64,000 bases of DNA from Clostridiales bacterium (GTDB lineage: Bacteria; Bacillota; Clostridia; Oscillospirales; Oscillospiraceae): NCBI GenBank assembly GCA_004558025.1, contig SFEG01000004.1:1-64000 (forward strand), in the 5' to 3' direction. The notes below the pieces were generated by a model, which saw nothing but the letters and a program-made list of their open reading frames with translations, was not told where the DNA came from and made no database searches. The position numbers were made by a program, and so were the translations under genes. Shown here one piece after another: positions 1 through 10,780 of the stretch. The number at the start of each line of letters is the position of its first letter. Position 1 is the stretch's first letter.

Positions 1-36
1 CAACCCAATATCTTAAACGGAGGTAAACAAGAGAAA

Positions 37-2427
37 ATGAAAAAGAGACTGTTGAGCATGCTGATGGCTGTTCTCATGATCGCATCTCTGGTTCCTGCTG
101 TCGCACTGGCAGACAGCACTATTACCGGCCATGCAAATTGTGATGTAACTACCGTCAACATCGGAGTAGATCCAGCTGCAAAGCAGGCTGGCATCGAATT
201 TGCTTACTGCAAAACCGATGACACTGTTGTCAAGGAACTTAAGGTCACACCTTTTGCGGATAAGGCTGCACAGAATAAGTGCGCAGCACTTGGCCACAAT
301 TTCAAGGCTGTTGAGCTTCAGGCTGCAGATTGCGAAGACGTAGGTATTACGATTACCATCTGCGCTGATTGCGGCGTTCTCCTTGAGAATAGCTACAAAG
401 AGACAGAGGCAACTGGCCATGTTTGGGGCGGCTTTACTGCATATGTGAAGCCCAACTGCGAGAATGACGGCTGGGGCTATGCTATCTGCCAGAAGTGCAA
501 GAATCCTCAGATTGTTGTTGGCTATGCGGAAAACGAATCCAATGGTGAGGTGTACACTGCACTTGACCTGCTGCATGAGAATGAGAAGTACACTTCCGCT
601 CAGGAAGCTGCACTTAAGACCATGTTTGCGGCAACCAATCCTAGCCACGCCAACAAGGATGCTCTTGTTGTAGCTGATAAGGACGTATACACCAGCGATA
701 ATCTTGGCAACCAGACCCTCAAGTATCAGGGCGCTGTTAAGCCCACTCATCCTGAAACCGTCGGCTGGACGACTGGCGGCAATCTGGCTAATAGCTATGT
801 ACGAGTTTACGAAGCAACCGTTAGCGACGACGGTTCTTCTGTGAGCTTCACCCAGAAGCTTGCTGATCCCACCCTCGGCGGCGGCCAGGGCAAGACCGGT
901 GATGCATACTGCCCCGATTGCGGCGTGATTCCCGAAGGCTGCGAAAGCCGGCCTGTGATCGCAGCACGCGACCTGAGTGCAGAGCACAAGGCATACATGA
1001 GCATTAAGTCCGAGGCTGATAAGGGCTACTATCCTTATGTTGATGCTCTCGGCAAGCACGACGGCAAGACCGATAGAGTTTGGTGCGATAAGTGCGGCAA
1101 GTACTTCGGCGGAACCGTTCTCCCCTTCGATGAGTACTACAATCCTTACGACACTGATGCTCTCACCATCGGCCAGACCTTTACCATTCCTCAGGTTGAT
1201 GCGACTTGCCAGAGTGTTGGCCATACTGCAATAGTTCTGACTTGGGGCATGACCAATGGCGTAGAGGGCTGGACAGTTACCTCTGCTGGCAAAGAGATTC
1301 CTGAGAAGGCTCATCACTTTGTAAAGGCTAAAGACATTGCTCCTGCTTGCGAGTATAAAGACGGAAACGACCACGGCTTTGGCTACAAGTTCGATAACCT
1401 TTATGTATGCGACAACGTTCTTGTAGATTCTGATGGTGTCAAGCATGTCTGCAATACTCCTAAGGACATTAACTGGGGACAGGCTCAGATCGTTCTTCCC
1501 AACCATGTAACTGGTGCAACTTATGTTACTGAAGTCGTTGTTGAGCCTACCTGCTCTACCAATGGACTGAGCGTAAAGTACTGCAGTGCTTGCAAAGAAT
1601 ACGTTGATGCGTACATAGTCCCCGCAGTTTCTCACGTTGCTGGCGATCCCGTCAACGCTAAGGAAGCAACCTGCACCGAAGTCGGCTACACCGGCGACAC
1701 CTACTGCAAGTGGTGCAACACCGCTATGGAGAAGGGCAAAGAGATCCCCATGAAGGAGCACACTGTTGTTGACGTGGCTGCTGTTGAGGCAACCTGCACC
1801 GAGGCTGGCGCAACTGCCGGCACCAAGTGCACCGTTTGCGGCGAGAAGGATCCCAACTACAAGCCCGAAGTAAAGAATCCGTTCACCGACGTTAAGGAAG
1901 GCGACGCTTTCTATGAGGATATCCTCTGGGCAGCTGACAAGAATATCGTTGACGGCATCAAGGCCGATGACGGCACCATGACCTTCCAGGCAAACGGCAA
2001 GCTGACCCGCGCACAGGTCGTTCAGATGCTGTGGAACGCCAACGGCAAGCCCGAGGCAAAGGCAGCAGCTGACTTCTCCGATGTAGCAGCCGACGCATGG
2101 TATGCAAAGGCAGTTGCATGGGCAGTCGAGGCCGGTGTCATCAATGGCATGGGCGACGGTACTTTCGCACCCAACGCAGAGTGCACCCGTGCACAGTTCG
2201 TCAAGATGCTGTGGGTCATCAACGGCAGCCCCAAGGCTGACGCAGCTGACTTCTCCGACGTAGCAGCCGATGCATGGTATGCACAGGCAGTTGCATGGGC
2301 AGCAGCTCAGAATGTCACCCTCGGCGACGGCGAAGGCCACTTCCTGCCCGGCGATTCCTGCACTCGCGGCCAGGCGGTTGCATTCCTGCACCGCGCTCCC
2401 TCTCTCACTGTTACCGCAGCTGAGTAA
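37..2427 (+). CDS. SLH-domain surface protein with Cys-rich repeats
   Basis: A 796-residue secreted protein. Residues 1-25 form a Sec signal peptide (MKKRLLSMLMAVLMIASLVP, then an ALA site). The central part carries many CxxC/CxxCG pairs set in loosely repeated units of the type ATCTExGxTxGxxYCxxC, followed by GKEIP and a histidine. Three SLH modules end the protein at about residues 613-672, 678-735 and 738-790, with FTDV/FSDV openings and TRAQ, TRAQ and TRGQ in the position of the TRAE motif. SLH modules usually anchor proteins to pyruvylated secondary wall polymers, so a wall location is expected. A GGAGG site lies about 12 nt before the ATG. No enzymatic domain is visible and the ligand of the Cys repeats is unknown. 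Confidence 0.9.
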   Translation: MKKRLLSMLMAVLMIASLVPAVALADSTITGHANCDVTTVNIGVDPAAKQAGIEFAYCKTDDTVVKELKVTPFADKAAQNKCAALGHNFKAVELQAADCEDVGITITICADCGVLLENSYKETEATGHVWGGFTAYVKPNCENDGWGYAICQKCKNPQIVVGYAENESNGEVYTALDLLHENEKYTSAQEAALKTMFAATNPSHANKDALVVADKDVYTSDNLGNQTLKYQGAVKPTHPETVGWTTGGNLANSYVRVYEATVSDDGSSVSFTQKLADPTLGGGQGKTGDAYCPDCGVIPEGCESRPVIAARDLSAEHKAYMSIKSEADKGYYPYVDALGKHDGKTDRVWCDKCGKYFGGTVLPFDEYYNPYDTDALTIGQTFTIPQVDATCQSVGHTAIVLTWGMTNGVEGWTVTSAGKEIPEKAHHFVKAKDIAPACEYKDGNDHGFGYKFDNLYVCDNVLVDSDGVKHVCNTPKDINWGQAQIVLPNHVTGATYVTEVVVEPTCSTNGLSVKYCSACKEYVDAYIVPAVSHVAGDPVNAKEATCTEVGYTGDTYCKWCNTAMEKGKEIPMKEHTVVDVAAVEATCTEAGATAGTKCTVCGEKDPNYKPEVKNPFTDVKEGDAFYEDILWAADKNIVDGIKADDGTMTFQANGKLTRAQVVQMLWNANGKPEAKAAADFSDVAADAWYAKAVAWAVEAGVINGMGDGTFAPNAECTRAQFVKMLWVINGSPKADAADFSDVAADAWYAQAVAWAAAQNVTLGDGEGHFLPGDSCTRGQAVAFLHRAPSLTVTAAE

Positions 2428-2585
2428 TTCAATAATCCGCAATTCTAACGAAGCTTAGAGATTTCAATTATTAATTTGTCTCTTGTTATAACTATTCGTT
2501 ATGTTGCATAAAAGCAAGGCCGACAATTCGTCAAATGCTGTGTTATTCTGACATTGGCGTTACCGATAAACGGCAAGCGGTTGGC

Positions 2586-2638
2586 CCCCTGTACATACAG
2601 GGGCGCATCTTGCCCCCTGAATCGATCGAAAGGGGGGC
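2586..2638 (+). promoter_or_regulatory. Paired hairpins masking the toxin ribosome site
   Basis: Two stems lie just ahead of the small ORF at 2645. The first is an 8-bp perfect inverted repeat (CCCCTGTA / TACAGGGG, 2586-2603). The second pairs GCCCCC (2612-2617) with GGGGGC (2633-2638), and the latter contains the G-rich Shine-Dalgarno sequence of the small ORF. Sequestration of the ribosome site is typical of type I toxin mRNAs. Folding is by eye. Confidence 0.6.
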
Positions 2639-2644
2639 TGCCCA

Positions 2645-2728
2645 ATGAGCACATCCGAAGTTTTTCAGCTTTGTTTGGTCATCATCGGCATTTGTAGTCT
2701 GTTCGTTCAGATATACAAAAAGAAATAA
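2645..2728 (+). CDS. Tiny holin-like membrane peptide (candidate type I toxin)
   Basis: A 27-residue ORF starting MSTSEVFQ, with one hydrophobic stretch (about residues 7-22) and ending in IYKKK. Start, length, single membrane span and Lys tail match the putative holin-like toxin peptides of Firmicutes (Hol-Tox/TxpA-like). A strong G-rich ribosome site lies 7-12 nt upstream but is locked in a hairpin. The stop codon falls inside the 5' arm of a terminator. A consensus promoter on the opposite strand points at its 3' end, the arrangement of txpA/RatA. The promoter of the peptide itself is unclear. Function is inferred from layout and family resemblance, not from a database match. Confidence 0.65.
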   Translation: MSTSEVFQLCLVIIGICSLFVQIYKKK

Positions 2729-2815
2729 CCGCCAAGCCTGCCCAGCAGCGGTTATTTCTTTTTGATTTAACCATTATGTGGGACTAACCGTTTGTCCGGT
2801 AGCGCCACCTTTTAT
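2715..2815 (-). ncRNA. Candidate antisense antitoxin RNA (about 100 nt)
   Basis: A perfect promoter (2822-2850, minus strand) predicts a start near 2815. The first terminator met is the bidirectional hairpin at 2757-2723. The resulting RNA would be about 100 nt, has no credible ORF and would overlap the 3' end of the holin-like peptide mRNA by about 50 nt. This is inferred from signals only. Confidence 0.6.
2723..2757. terminator. Bidirectional terminator shared by toxin and antisense RNA
   Basis: A 10-bp perfect stem (AAATAACCGC 2723-2732 / GCGGTTATTT 2748-2757). It is followed by CTTTTT on the plus strand and CTTTTTG on the minus strand, so it can stop both the peptide mRNA and the convergent antisense transcript. 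Confidence 0.8.
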
Positions 2816-2821
2816 GCTTTC

Positions 2822-2850
2822 AGTATAGCCACTTTTCCGCCGCTTGTCAA
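2822..2850 (-). promoter_or_regulatory. Sigma-A promoter of the antisense RNA
   Basis: On the minus strand TTGACA (2850-2845), a 17-bp spacer and TATACT (2827-2822). It reads away from truA and toward the toxin terminator, so it has no coding gene to serve. Confidence 0.75.
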
Positions 2851-2853
2851 GCG

Positions 2854-3514
2854 CTAATAAAATACCTCCCATAGGCACAGCCCCTGTGCCGGGGCGGTCG
2901 GACCCGCGTTTTCGCGCACCTTTGAATCCAGCGCGTACCTCACATCCTCGGCGCTCATCCGATGCGCGCCGACCTCGAGAAGCGTTCCGACGATTATCCG
3001 AACCATGTTGTACAAAAATCCGTCGCCCGAAACGACGAAGCGCACCTCGTCGCCGCAGCGCTGAATATCTATTGTATCTATCCGCCGCACGGCGGATTTT
3101 TTCATGCGCTTATTCGCTCACACGGTGCATATACCTGCGCTCGAAAACGTTCTGCACCTCGCTGTTCTGCACGCGGTAAATGTACGTTTTCCCGACGCAG
3201 TTCAGCCGTGCGTGGAATCTCGGCGCGGCAAGCGTCAGATCATTTGCCGCGATATCCTCCGGCAGCGCGCTTCTCAGGCGCGATAAAATTTCGCGCTCCG
3301 TCAGCTCCGTCCGGGCGCGAAACGATACGACTTGCATCCGCGCATGCGCTCCGGCGTCTGTCCGCCCCGAGCCGCTGACCTCGACGCTCTGGCCGAGAAT
3401 GCGTGAAAGCGCGCACTCGACTTTTGCCTGTATTGTGTTTTCCGTGTTGCCCTGCCGCTGCCAGCCGCGATAGCGCGTGCCGTCGTAGCTCAGGGTGAGC
3501 TTGTAGTTATTCAT
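2854..3514 (-). pseudogene. truA: truA, tRNA pseudouridine synthase A with internal deletion
   Basis: TruA makes pseudouridine at tRNA positions 38-40. The N-terminal part (3514-3110, 134 aa) includes the catalytic motif GSGRTDAGAHA. It breaks off after the strand ending RRYMHRVSE with a TAA. The C-terminal part (3105-2854, 83 aa) resumes in another frame at KKSAVRRIDTIDI and includes GFLYNMVRIIVGTLLEVGAH. Compared with known TruA, about 27-30 residues between these points are missing and the frame is lost, so roughly 80-90 bp are absent. The first part overlaps the DUF2156 gene end by 8 nt. Either a true pseudogene or an assembly error. Confidence 0.85.
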
Positions 3515-4379
3515 AGCTGAGTCTGAATTTTTTCAGCATGTACTCGGGGAAATATGACTGTTTTGCCTGCCGCAGCCCCTCGTCGCCGACGTCGTCCTCG
3601 CGGTTGATAAATTGTACGCCGCATTTTTCCAGCTCCGTTTTTGCAAACAGGCAGTTTATCATCTGGAACGCGCCCTTGTACTCGCGTTTTGCCTTCTCGA
3701 TGTGCACGATAAGCGTGTCGCCCATCACCTCGCCGATGCAGAACGCCGCGATCTCGCCCCCGGCGCGCAGTGCATAGCCCGTGCAGCCGTAGGCCGCGAA
3801 GTCGCGCAGCACCTCGCGCGTGTGCTCGTTTTCGTACATCGCAAGCTCGCTGAGCCCCGCGTCCGACCAGTCGTGCTCGCAGCACTCCTCGATCATGTGC
3901 GCGTTTTCGTTCGTGATCGGCTCGAGGCTGAAATCGGGGTAGAGCTTCTCAAACTGGTGGATGAGGTTGCGCTTTTTGCTGTATTTTTTTCCGGCGAGGT
4001 AGGCGAGATCCTCGGCCTTGTACATGTAGTCTGCGATGTCCGACTCCTCGACGGCGGTGAACTTGAATTCCTGCCGCAGCTCGGCCATAGCCTCCTCCGG
4101 CACGAGGCTCATCGTGAGCTTTCCGCCGACGGCATCGCGCAGCGCCCGAACTCTATCGCACAGGCTGCCTTCGCCCAGCGGCAGCAGATAGTCGTACTCG
4201 CCGCCTGAGCGCGATCTTTCGCGCATGAACAGAACGCCGTCCGTGATGTTATATTCATATCCGAATCTGTCGGCCCACATGAACACGCCCAGCACCGAGT
4301 AGTCGCACGAGCGATACTGCGCGCGCAGGTACGGGCGCAGTGCGCCGACGTCCGACAGTGTGATTTTTTTAAAATCCAA
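3507..4379 (-). CDS. DUF2156 (phosphatidylglycerol lysyltransferase C-terminal-like) protein
   Basis: A 290-residue soluble protein of the GNAT-fold DUF2156 family, related to the C-terminal domain of MprF-type lysyltransferases. Features seen include an opening LDFKKITLSD, a basic stretch KYSKKRNLIHQFEKLYP and a late motif IVHIEKAKREYKGAFQMINC. The longer frame back to 4511 lacks a ribosome site. TTG at 4379 is preceded by AGAGG at good spacing and matches where family members begin, so I chose it. Substrate is unknown: the family moves aminoacyl or acyl groups, and there is no membrane domain here. A promoter lies at 4410-4438, and the 3' end runs into truA. Confidence 0.85.
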   Translation of the reverse strand: MDFKKITLSDVGALRPYLRAQYRSCDYSVLGVFMWADRFGYEYNITDGVLFMRERSRSGGEYDYLLPLGEGSLCDRVRALRDAVGGKLTMSLVPEEAMAELRQEFKFTAVEESDIADYMYKAEDLAYLAGKKYSKKRNLIHQFEKLYPDFSLEPITNENAHMIEECCEHDWSDAGLSELAMYENEHTREVLRDFAAYGCTGYALRAGGEIAAFCIGEVMGDTLIVHIEKAKREYKGAFQMINCLFAKTELEKCGVQFINREDDVGDEGLRQAKQSYFPEYMLKKFRLSYE

Positions 4380-4409
4380 AGGGTTTACCTCTTTTCGCGT
4401 GATGCCAAC

Positions 4410-4438
4410 ATTATAACAAACGGCTGCGAAAATAACAA
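4410..4438 (-). promoter_or_regulatory. Promoter for DUF2156-truA
   Basis: On the minus strand TTGTTA, a 17-bp spacer and TATAAT, ending about 30 nt before the TTG start at 4379. Confidence 0.7.
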
Positions 4439-4528
4439 GCGCTTGCGCCACAGCACACAAAAAGTCATGAAAAGGCATAAAAAGCCATGCCGGGGGACTT
4501 TTTTTATTCACAATTATGTGTTAAAATC

Positions 4529-4808
4529 TAAGCTGACGGGAGCCGAACCCCTGCCGCCTGTCACCGTCCCTTTTCGGCGCTTTTCGCCTTTTTCTCTTTG
4601 ATGGGCGCCAGCCCATCTGCATCAAAGAAAGCCGAAAATCACCTGAAAATTGTCTGCCGACAGGTGCTTTGCAGTTTTGACAGAGCTGATTTTTGCTCAT
4701 GCAAGGCAAAGCCCGCAGGGAATACTTCCGTATTTTCAAGGGTTTTAACGCGGCATGAGTGAAAATCAGCCTGTCAAAACCGGTAGGTGTTCGGCTCCCG
4801 TCAGCTTA
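4529..4808. repeat. 280-bp structured element with 20-bp perfect terminal inverted repeats
   Basis: The ends are perfect 20-bp inverted repeats: TAAGCTGACGGGAGCCGAAC at 4529-4548 and its reverse complement at 4789-4808. Inside are further inverted repeats. TTTGATG pairs with CATCAAA and CACCTG with CAGGTG. A near-perfect pair of about 28 bp begins GTTTTGACAG..GCTGATTTT and returns as AAAATCAGCCTGTCAAAAC. GCCTGTCA occurs as a direct repeat at 4556-4563 and 4769-4776. A 67-bp relative lies at 45331-45397. It reads as a MITE or folded intergenic repeat and has no credible protein. The right end lies 38 bp before secA. Confidence 0.75.
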
Positions 4809-4846
4809 TCTTGTGAAATTATCTTTACATACGAAAGGCGATTACC

Positions 4847-7618
<2,772 letters not shown>

Positions 7619-7630
7619 TGAGGAAGCACA

Positions 7631-8422
7631 ATGGCATTTATTGAAAACACGCAGTACGGCTGCTTATACATGACATCGGATAAAATTAGTGCAAGACATA
7701 TGTTCACAACGCGCATCGGCGGCGTGAGCCGCGGCGTATTCGCGTCGTGGAACCTCGGCGTCAACCGCGGAGACGACGATGAGGCCGTGCGCGAAAACTA
7801 CCGCCTTGCAGGTGAAATAATGGGCTGCAATACCGACGACTTCGTCGTCACAAAGCAGGTCCACGGCCGCATTGTCTATCTTGCGACCGAGTCCGACCGC
7901 TACACCGTGGGCTCGGATAAGCGCATTGAGTGCGACGGCTTCGTCACGAACATCAAGGGCTTGCCGCTGATGATCTACATTGCCGACTGCGTGCCGGCGC
8001 TGCTGCACGATCCCGAGGCCGGGGTCATCGCGGCGGTGCACTGCGGCTGGAAGAGCAGCGTGCAGGACATCTTAGCCGCAGCGGTCGAAAAAATGTGCGC
8101 TCTCGGCGCAAGACCGCAGAGTATCCGTGCGGCGATAGGCGCGAGCATCGGCAAATGCTGCTTTGAGTGCGACGATGACGTTCCCGCGGCGGTCGAGCGT
8201 TATCTCGACGGCGAGACCGAAGGACTCTTCGAGAAAAAGATAAACGGCAAAACGCACGTCGACCTTCGCGGCGCGAACGCGCGCAGGCTTTTGCAGCTCG
8301 GACTTGAGAAGGATAACATCGACGTGTCGGATGAGTGCACGATGTGCCTTCCCGATAAATACTGGTCGCACCGTGCGACCGACGGCGTCCGCGGCAGCAT
8401 GGCGGCGGCAATAGTGCTCTGA
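7631..8422 (+). CDS. pgeF: PgeF/YfiH-family multicopper polyphenol oxidase-like (purine nucleoside phosphorylase) protein
   Basis: A 263-residue protein of the YfiH/LACC1 family. Members were first called laccases. Later work shows zinc-dependent purine nucleoside phosphorylase/adenosine deaminase activity and, in E. coli, editing of wrongly built peptidoglycan precursors. The metal-site signatures are visible: KQVHG near residue 77, ADCVPALLHD, AVHCGWKSS near residue 138 and GKCCFECD. It starts 12 nt after secA with a GAGGA ribosome site, so it is probably co-transcribed. Which activity applies here is not shown by the sequence. Confidence 0.88.
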   Translation: MAFIENTQYGCLYMTSDKISARHMFTTRIGGVSRGVFASWNLGVNRGDDDEAVRENYRLAGEIMGCNTDDFVVTKQVHGRIVYLATESDRYTVGSDKRIECDGFVTNIKGLPLMIYIADCVPALLHDPEAGVIAAVHCGWKSSVQDILAAAVEKMCALGARPQSIRAAIGASIGKCCFECDDDVPAAVERYLDGETEGLFEKKINGKTHVDLRGANARRLLQLGLEKDNIDVSDECTMCLPDKYWSHRATDGVRGSMAAAIVL

Positions 8423-8431
8423 GGTGCCAAA

Positions 8432-10039
8432 ATGTCAAGGATAAAAAGATGTATCGCGCTGCTGCTTGCGCTGCTGTCGCTGCTTTCGCTCGCAGCCTGC
8501 GGCACGGCCGACGATAACAAGGATGATTATATAGAGGGCAAAAGCGCCGGCAAGGAGCTTGGCCAGACTGTCGCTGCCGATGATATTTTCACGCTAAACT
8601 GCAATAAGAGCTACAGCATGAACCCGCTTACCGCGACGAATACGAACAATCAGCTCGTCTGCTGCCTTGTCTATGAAAATATCATTGAGGTCGACAACAG
8701 CTTCGAGGTCAAGCCCAATGTCGTAAGCGAGTGGTCTACCGAGGACGGCTCGAGCTGGACGCTCAAGGTCGCGTCGGGGCATACCTTCCATAACGGCGCC
8801 TCGCTCACCGCGACGGATGTTGCGTACAGCATCCAGCTGGCAACGCGCTCGGAGCGCTTCAAGGCTCGCCTTACCTGCGTCGCGGGCTGCTCGGCGACAG
8901 ATTCCGAGACTGTCACCGTCAATCTCACAAAAAAGAATATGCTGCTCCCGTCGCTGCTGAGCATTCCCGTCATCCAGTACGGAACGGGAAATCAGACCTA
9001 CCCCGGCGGCTCCGGACCTTATCAGTACGCTGACGACTATAACAGCCTCACTGTGTTCCAGAAGCACAAAAACGCAGCGACAATGCCGCTCAAGACCATC
9101 TACCTCAAGGAGTATTCCGGATCGGAGGAGACCATGTCGGCCTTTGCCGATTCGCTCATTGATATGGTTTTGAATGACCCGAGCTCCACAACGAATATAG
9201 GCTACGGCAACGCAAACGATATACGCGGCTTTAACACCACGAATATGCATTATATCGTCTTTAACTCCTACAGCACCGATTTTCAGAATGACGCGCTGCG
9301 CTTTGCGATGAACTACGCCTTCGACAGGGACTATATCGTCAGTCAGCTCGGCGGCTACGCTTCGGCGGCGAACCTTCCGATAAATCCGGCAAGCAGCCTT
9401 TATAACGAAAGCTATGCCAAGCAGTTCAATTACGGCCTTAACAAGGTGCAGGAGATGCTCACCAATGCCGGAATGAAGGACTACGACGGCGACGGATTTC
9501 TGGAGTTCAAAAACGGCGAGGAGCTTATTAAGATAGACCTTAACTTCCTCGTTTACAGCGGAAGCACCGTCAAGGTCAATGCGGCGAAGAAATTTGCCGA
9601 GGATATGCAGAGCCTCGGCCTTCAGGTAACGGTAAACAAGCAGGACTGGGATAACTATAAGAAGCTGCTCGAGGCCGGAAATTACGATATGTGCTACTGC
9701 GAGGTGCGCCTAGGCGGCGACTTTGACCTCAGCAAGTTGCTCACGGCCGGAGCATCGCTCAATTACGGCGCTGTGAGCGACACTCAGCTCGATGAGCTGA
9801 TCGCGGCCTATCTTTCCGCGAACGACGATGACAGAAAGACCGCCTGCGACAACATGTGCGCATATATCGCAAACAAGGCCTACATTGTGCCGCTCATATT
9901 CGAGCGCCACCAGCTCGTGAGCCATCGCGGCGTGGTCGAGGGCGCAAAAGCAAACGAGAATAACCCCATGTGCGGCATAGAAAACTGGACGGTAAAGATC
10001 GAAAACGTAAAAAAATCTGAGGATACAACGAAAGATTGA
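8432..10039 (+). CDS. ABC transporter solute-binding lipoprotein (SBP_bac_5, peptide/nickel type)
   Basis: A 535-residue secreted lipoprotein with signal peptide and lipobox LLSLAACG (Cys about residue 23). The body fits family-5 solute-binding proteins such as OppA/DppA: LNPLTATNTNNQLVCCLVYE-like start, WTLKVASGHTFHNGASLTATDVAYS and the C-terminal lobe. It would capture peptides or similar ligands outside the membrane. No permease or ATPase gene is adjacent, so it must use components encoded elsewhere. The start lies 10 nt after the pgeF-like stop behind GAGGTG, and cdd follows 19 nt later. Confidence 0.9.
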   Translation: MSRIKRCIALLLALLSLLSLAACGTADDNKDDYIEGKSAGKELGQTVAADDIFTLNCNKSYSMNPLTATNTNNQLVCCLVYENIIEVDNSFEVKPNVVSEWSTEDGSSWTLKVASGHTFHNGASLTATDVAYSIQLATRSERFKARLTCVAGCSATDSETVTVNLTKKNMLLPSLLSIPVIQYGTGNQTYPGGSGPYQYADDYNSLTVFQKHKNAATMPLKTIYLKEYSGSEETMSAFADSLIDMVLNDPSSTTNIGYGNANDIRGFNTTNMHYIVFNSYSTDFQNDALRFAMNYAFDRDYIVSQLGGYASAANLPINPASSLYNESYAKQFNYGLNKVQEMLTNAGMKDYDGDGFLEFKNGEELIKIDLNFLVYSGSTVKVNAAKKFAEDMQSLGLQVTVNKQDWDNYKKLLEAGNYDMCYCEVRLGGDFDLSKLLTAGASLNYGAVSDTQLDELIAAYLSANDDDRKTACDNMCAYIANKAYIVPLIFERHQLVSHRGVVEGAKANENNPMCGIENWTVKIENVKKSEDTTKD

Positions 10040-10057
10040 GAAACGGAGAGGTGTCTT

Positions 10058-10441
10058 ATGACAGATAAGGAGCTTTTGGCTATCGCGAGAGAGGCGTCGG
10101 GCAGAGCGTACGTTCCTTATTCCAAATTCGCCGTCGGCGCGGCACTTGAGTGCCGCGGCGGGCGTGTGTTCACCGGCTGCAACGTCGAAAACGCGGCCTT
10201 GGGCGATACGATATGCGCCGAGCGCACGGCCTGCGTCAAGGCGGTCAGTGAGGGGTACCGGGATTATGTGCGCCTTGCCATTTACGCAGAGAGCCAGAAT
10301 TACTGTATGCCCTGCGGCTCGTGCCGTCAATTCCTGTCCGAGTTTAACGACGGCGAGCTGGAAATACTCTGCTGCAAGGCCGACGGCAGATACGTCAGCT
10401 ACAGGCTGAAGGAGTTACTTCCTTACACGTTTAATTATTAA
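10058..10441 (+). CDS. cdd: Cytidine deaminase
   Basis: A 127-residue homotetrameric-type zinc enzyme that deaminates cytidine and deoxycytidine to uridine forms in pyrimidine salvage. Motifs seen are YVPYSKFAVGAAL, NVENAALGDTICAERTA (Cys ligand and catalytic Glu) and MPCGSCRQ (two Cys ligands). It has the usual length for the short bacterial class and a GGAGAGG ribosome site. The next gene starts 3 nt after its stop. Confidence 0.95.
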   Translation: MTDKELLAIAREASGRAYVPYSKFAVGAALECRGGRVFTGCNVENAALGDTICAERTACVKAVSEGYRDYVRLAIYAESQNYCMPCGSCRQFLSEFNDGELEILCCKADGRYVSYRLKELLPYTFNY

Positions 10442-10444
10442 ACT

Positions 10445-10702
10445 ATGGAGCTTGAACAACTGCGCGCCTTCGCCGCTGTGGCGGAGGAGAAAAGCTATAC
10501 CAAAGCCGGGGAGAGACTGTATATGAGCCACTCCACGATGTCCCGCGCCGTTTCCGCGCTCGAGCGGGAGTTCGGTGTGCGCCTTATAAGACGCGACAAC
10601 CATGTCGCGGGGCTCACGCCCGAAGGTGAAAAGCTCTATGAAATGGCCAAAGAGCTGCTCGATATGGCAAGTGAGATCGAGGAAAAAATGCATTCCGGCT
10701 GA
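10445..10702 (+). CDS. LysR-type HTH-only regulator
   Basis: An 85-residue protein consisting of just the winged helix-turn-helix and linker helix of a LysR regulator (MELEQLRAFAAVAEEKSYTK start, then HSTMSRAVSALEREFGVRL). Normal LysR proteins have about 200 further residues that bind the effector. Here the frame stops after the linker and the DNA beyond shows no effector domain. It lies 3 nt after cdd. Its mRNA runs into a perfect 15-bp palindrome that also overlaps the promoter of the ribosomal operon. It could be a genuine mini-regulator or a truncated remnant. Confidence 0.75.
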   Translation: MELEQLRAFAAVAEEKSYTKAGERLYMSHSTMSRAVSALEREFGVRLIRRDNHVAGLTPEGEKLYEMAKELLDMASEIEEKMHSG

Positions 10703-10740
10703 TTTCACAAAAATAAGGCCGAAATTTATGCGAAAATCAC

Positions 10741-10772
10741 AAAACTCCCCCTTGACATCAAGGGGGAGTTTT
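10741..10772. terminator. Perfect 15-bp palindrome: terminator or operator at the S10 promoter
   Basis: AAAACTCCCCCTTGA (10741-10755) and its exact complement (10758-10772), with a 2-nt centre. It can end the cdd-lysR transcript (stem plus TTTT), although the T run belongs to the stem. It overlaps the -35 box of the following promoter. Confidence 0.65.
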
Positions 10773-10780
10773 GGTATCCT
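10752..10780 (+). promoter_or_regulatory. Promoter of the S10 ribosomal operon
   Basis: TTGACA (10752-10757), a 17-bp spacer and TATCCT (10775-10780). It lies about 310 nt before rpsJ, which leaves a long untranslated leader. The -35 box sits inside the palindrome at 10741-10772. Confidence 0.7.

Noticed and set aside
13..2442. 809-codon open frame on the minus strand opposite the SLH gene
   Set aside because: Mirror frame of a repetitive coding gene; no ribosome site, no domain, and the plus-strand frame has signal peptide and SLH modules.
3511..3885. 124-codon Arg-rich minus ORF inside the DUF2156 gene
   Set aside because: Alternate frame of a real gene in G+C-rich DNA with no own start signals.
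4521..4739. 72-codon minus-strand ORF within the 280-bp repeat
   Set aside because: It is generated by the repeat palindromes, has no ribosome site and low-complexity basic content; the DNA structure explains it better.
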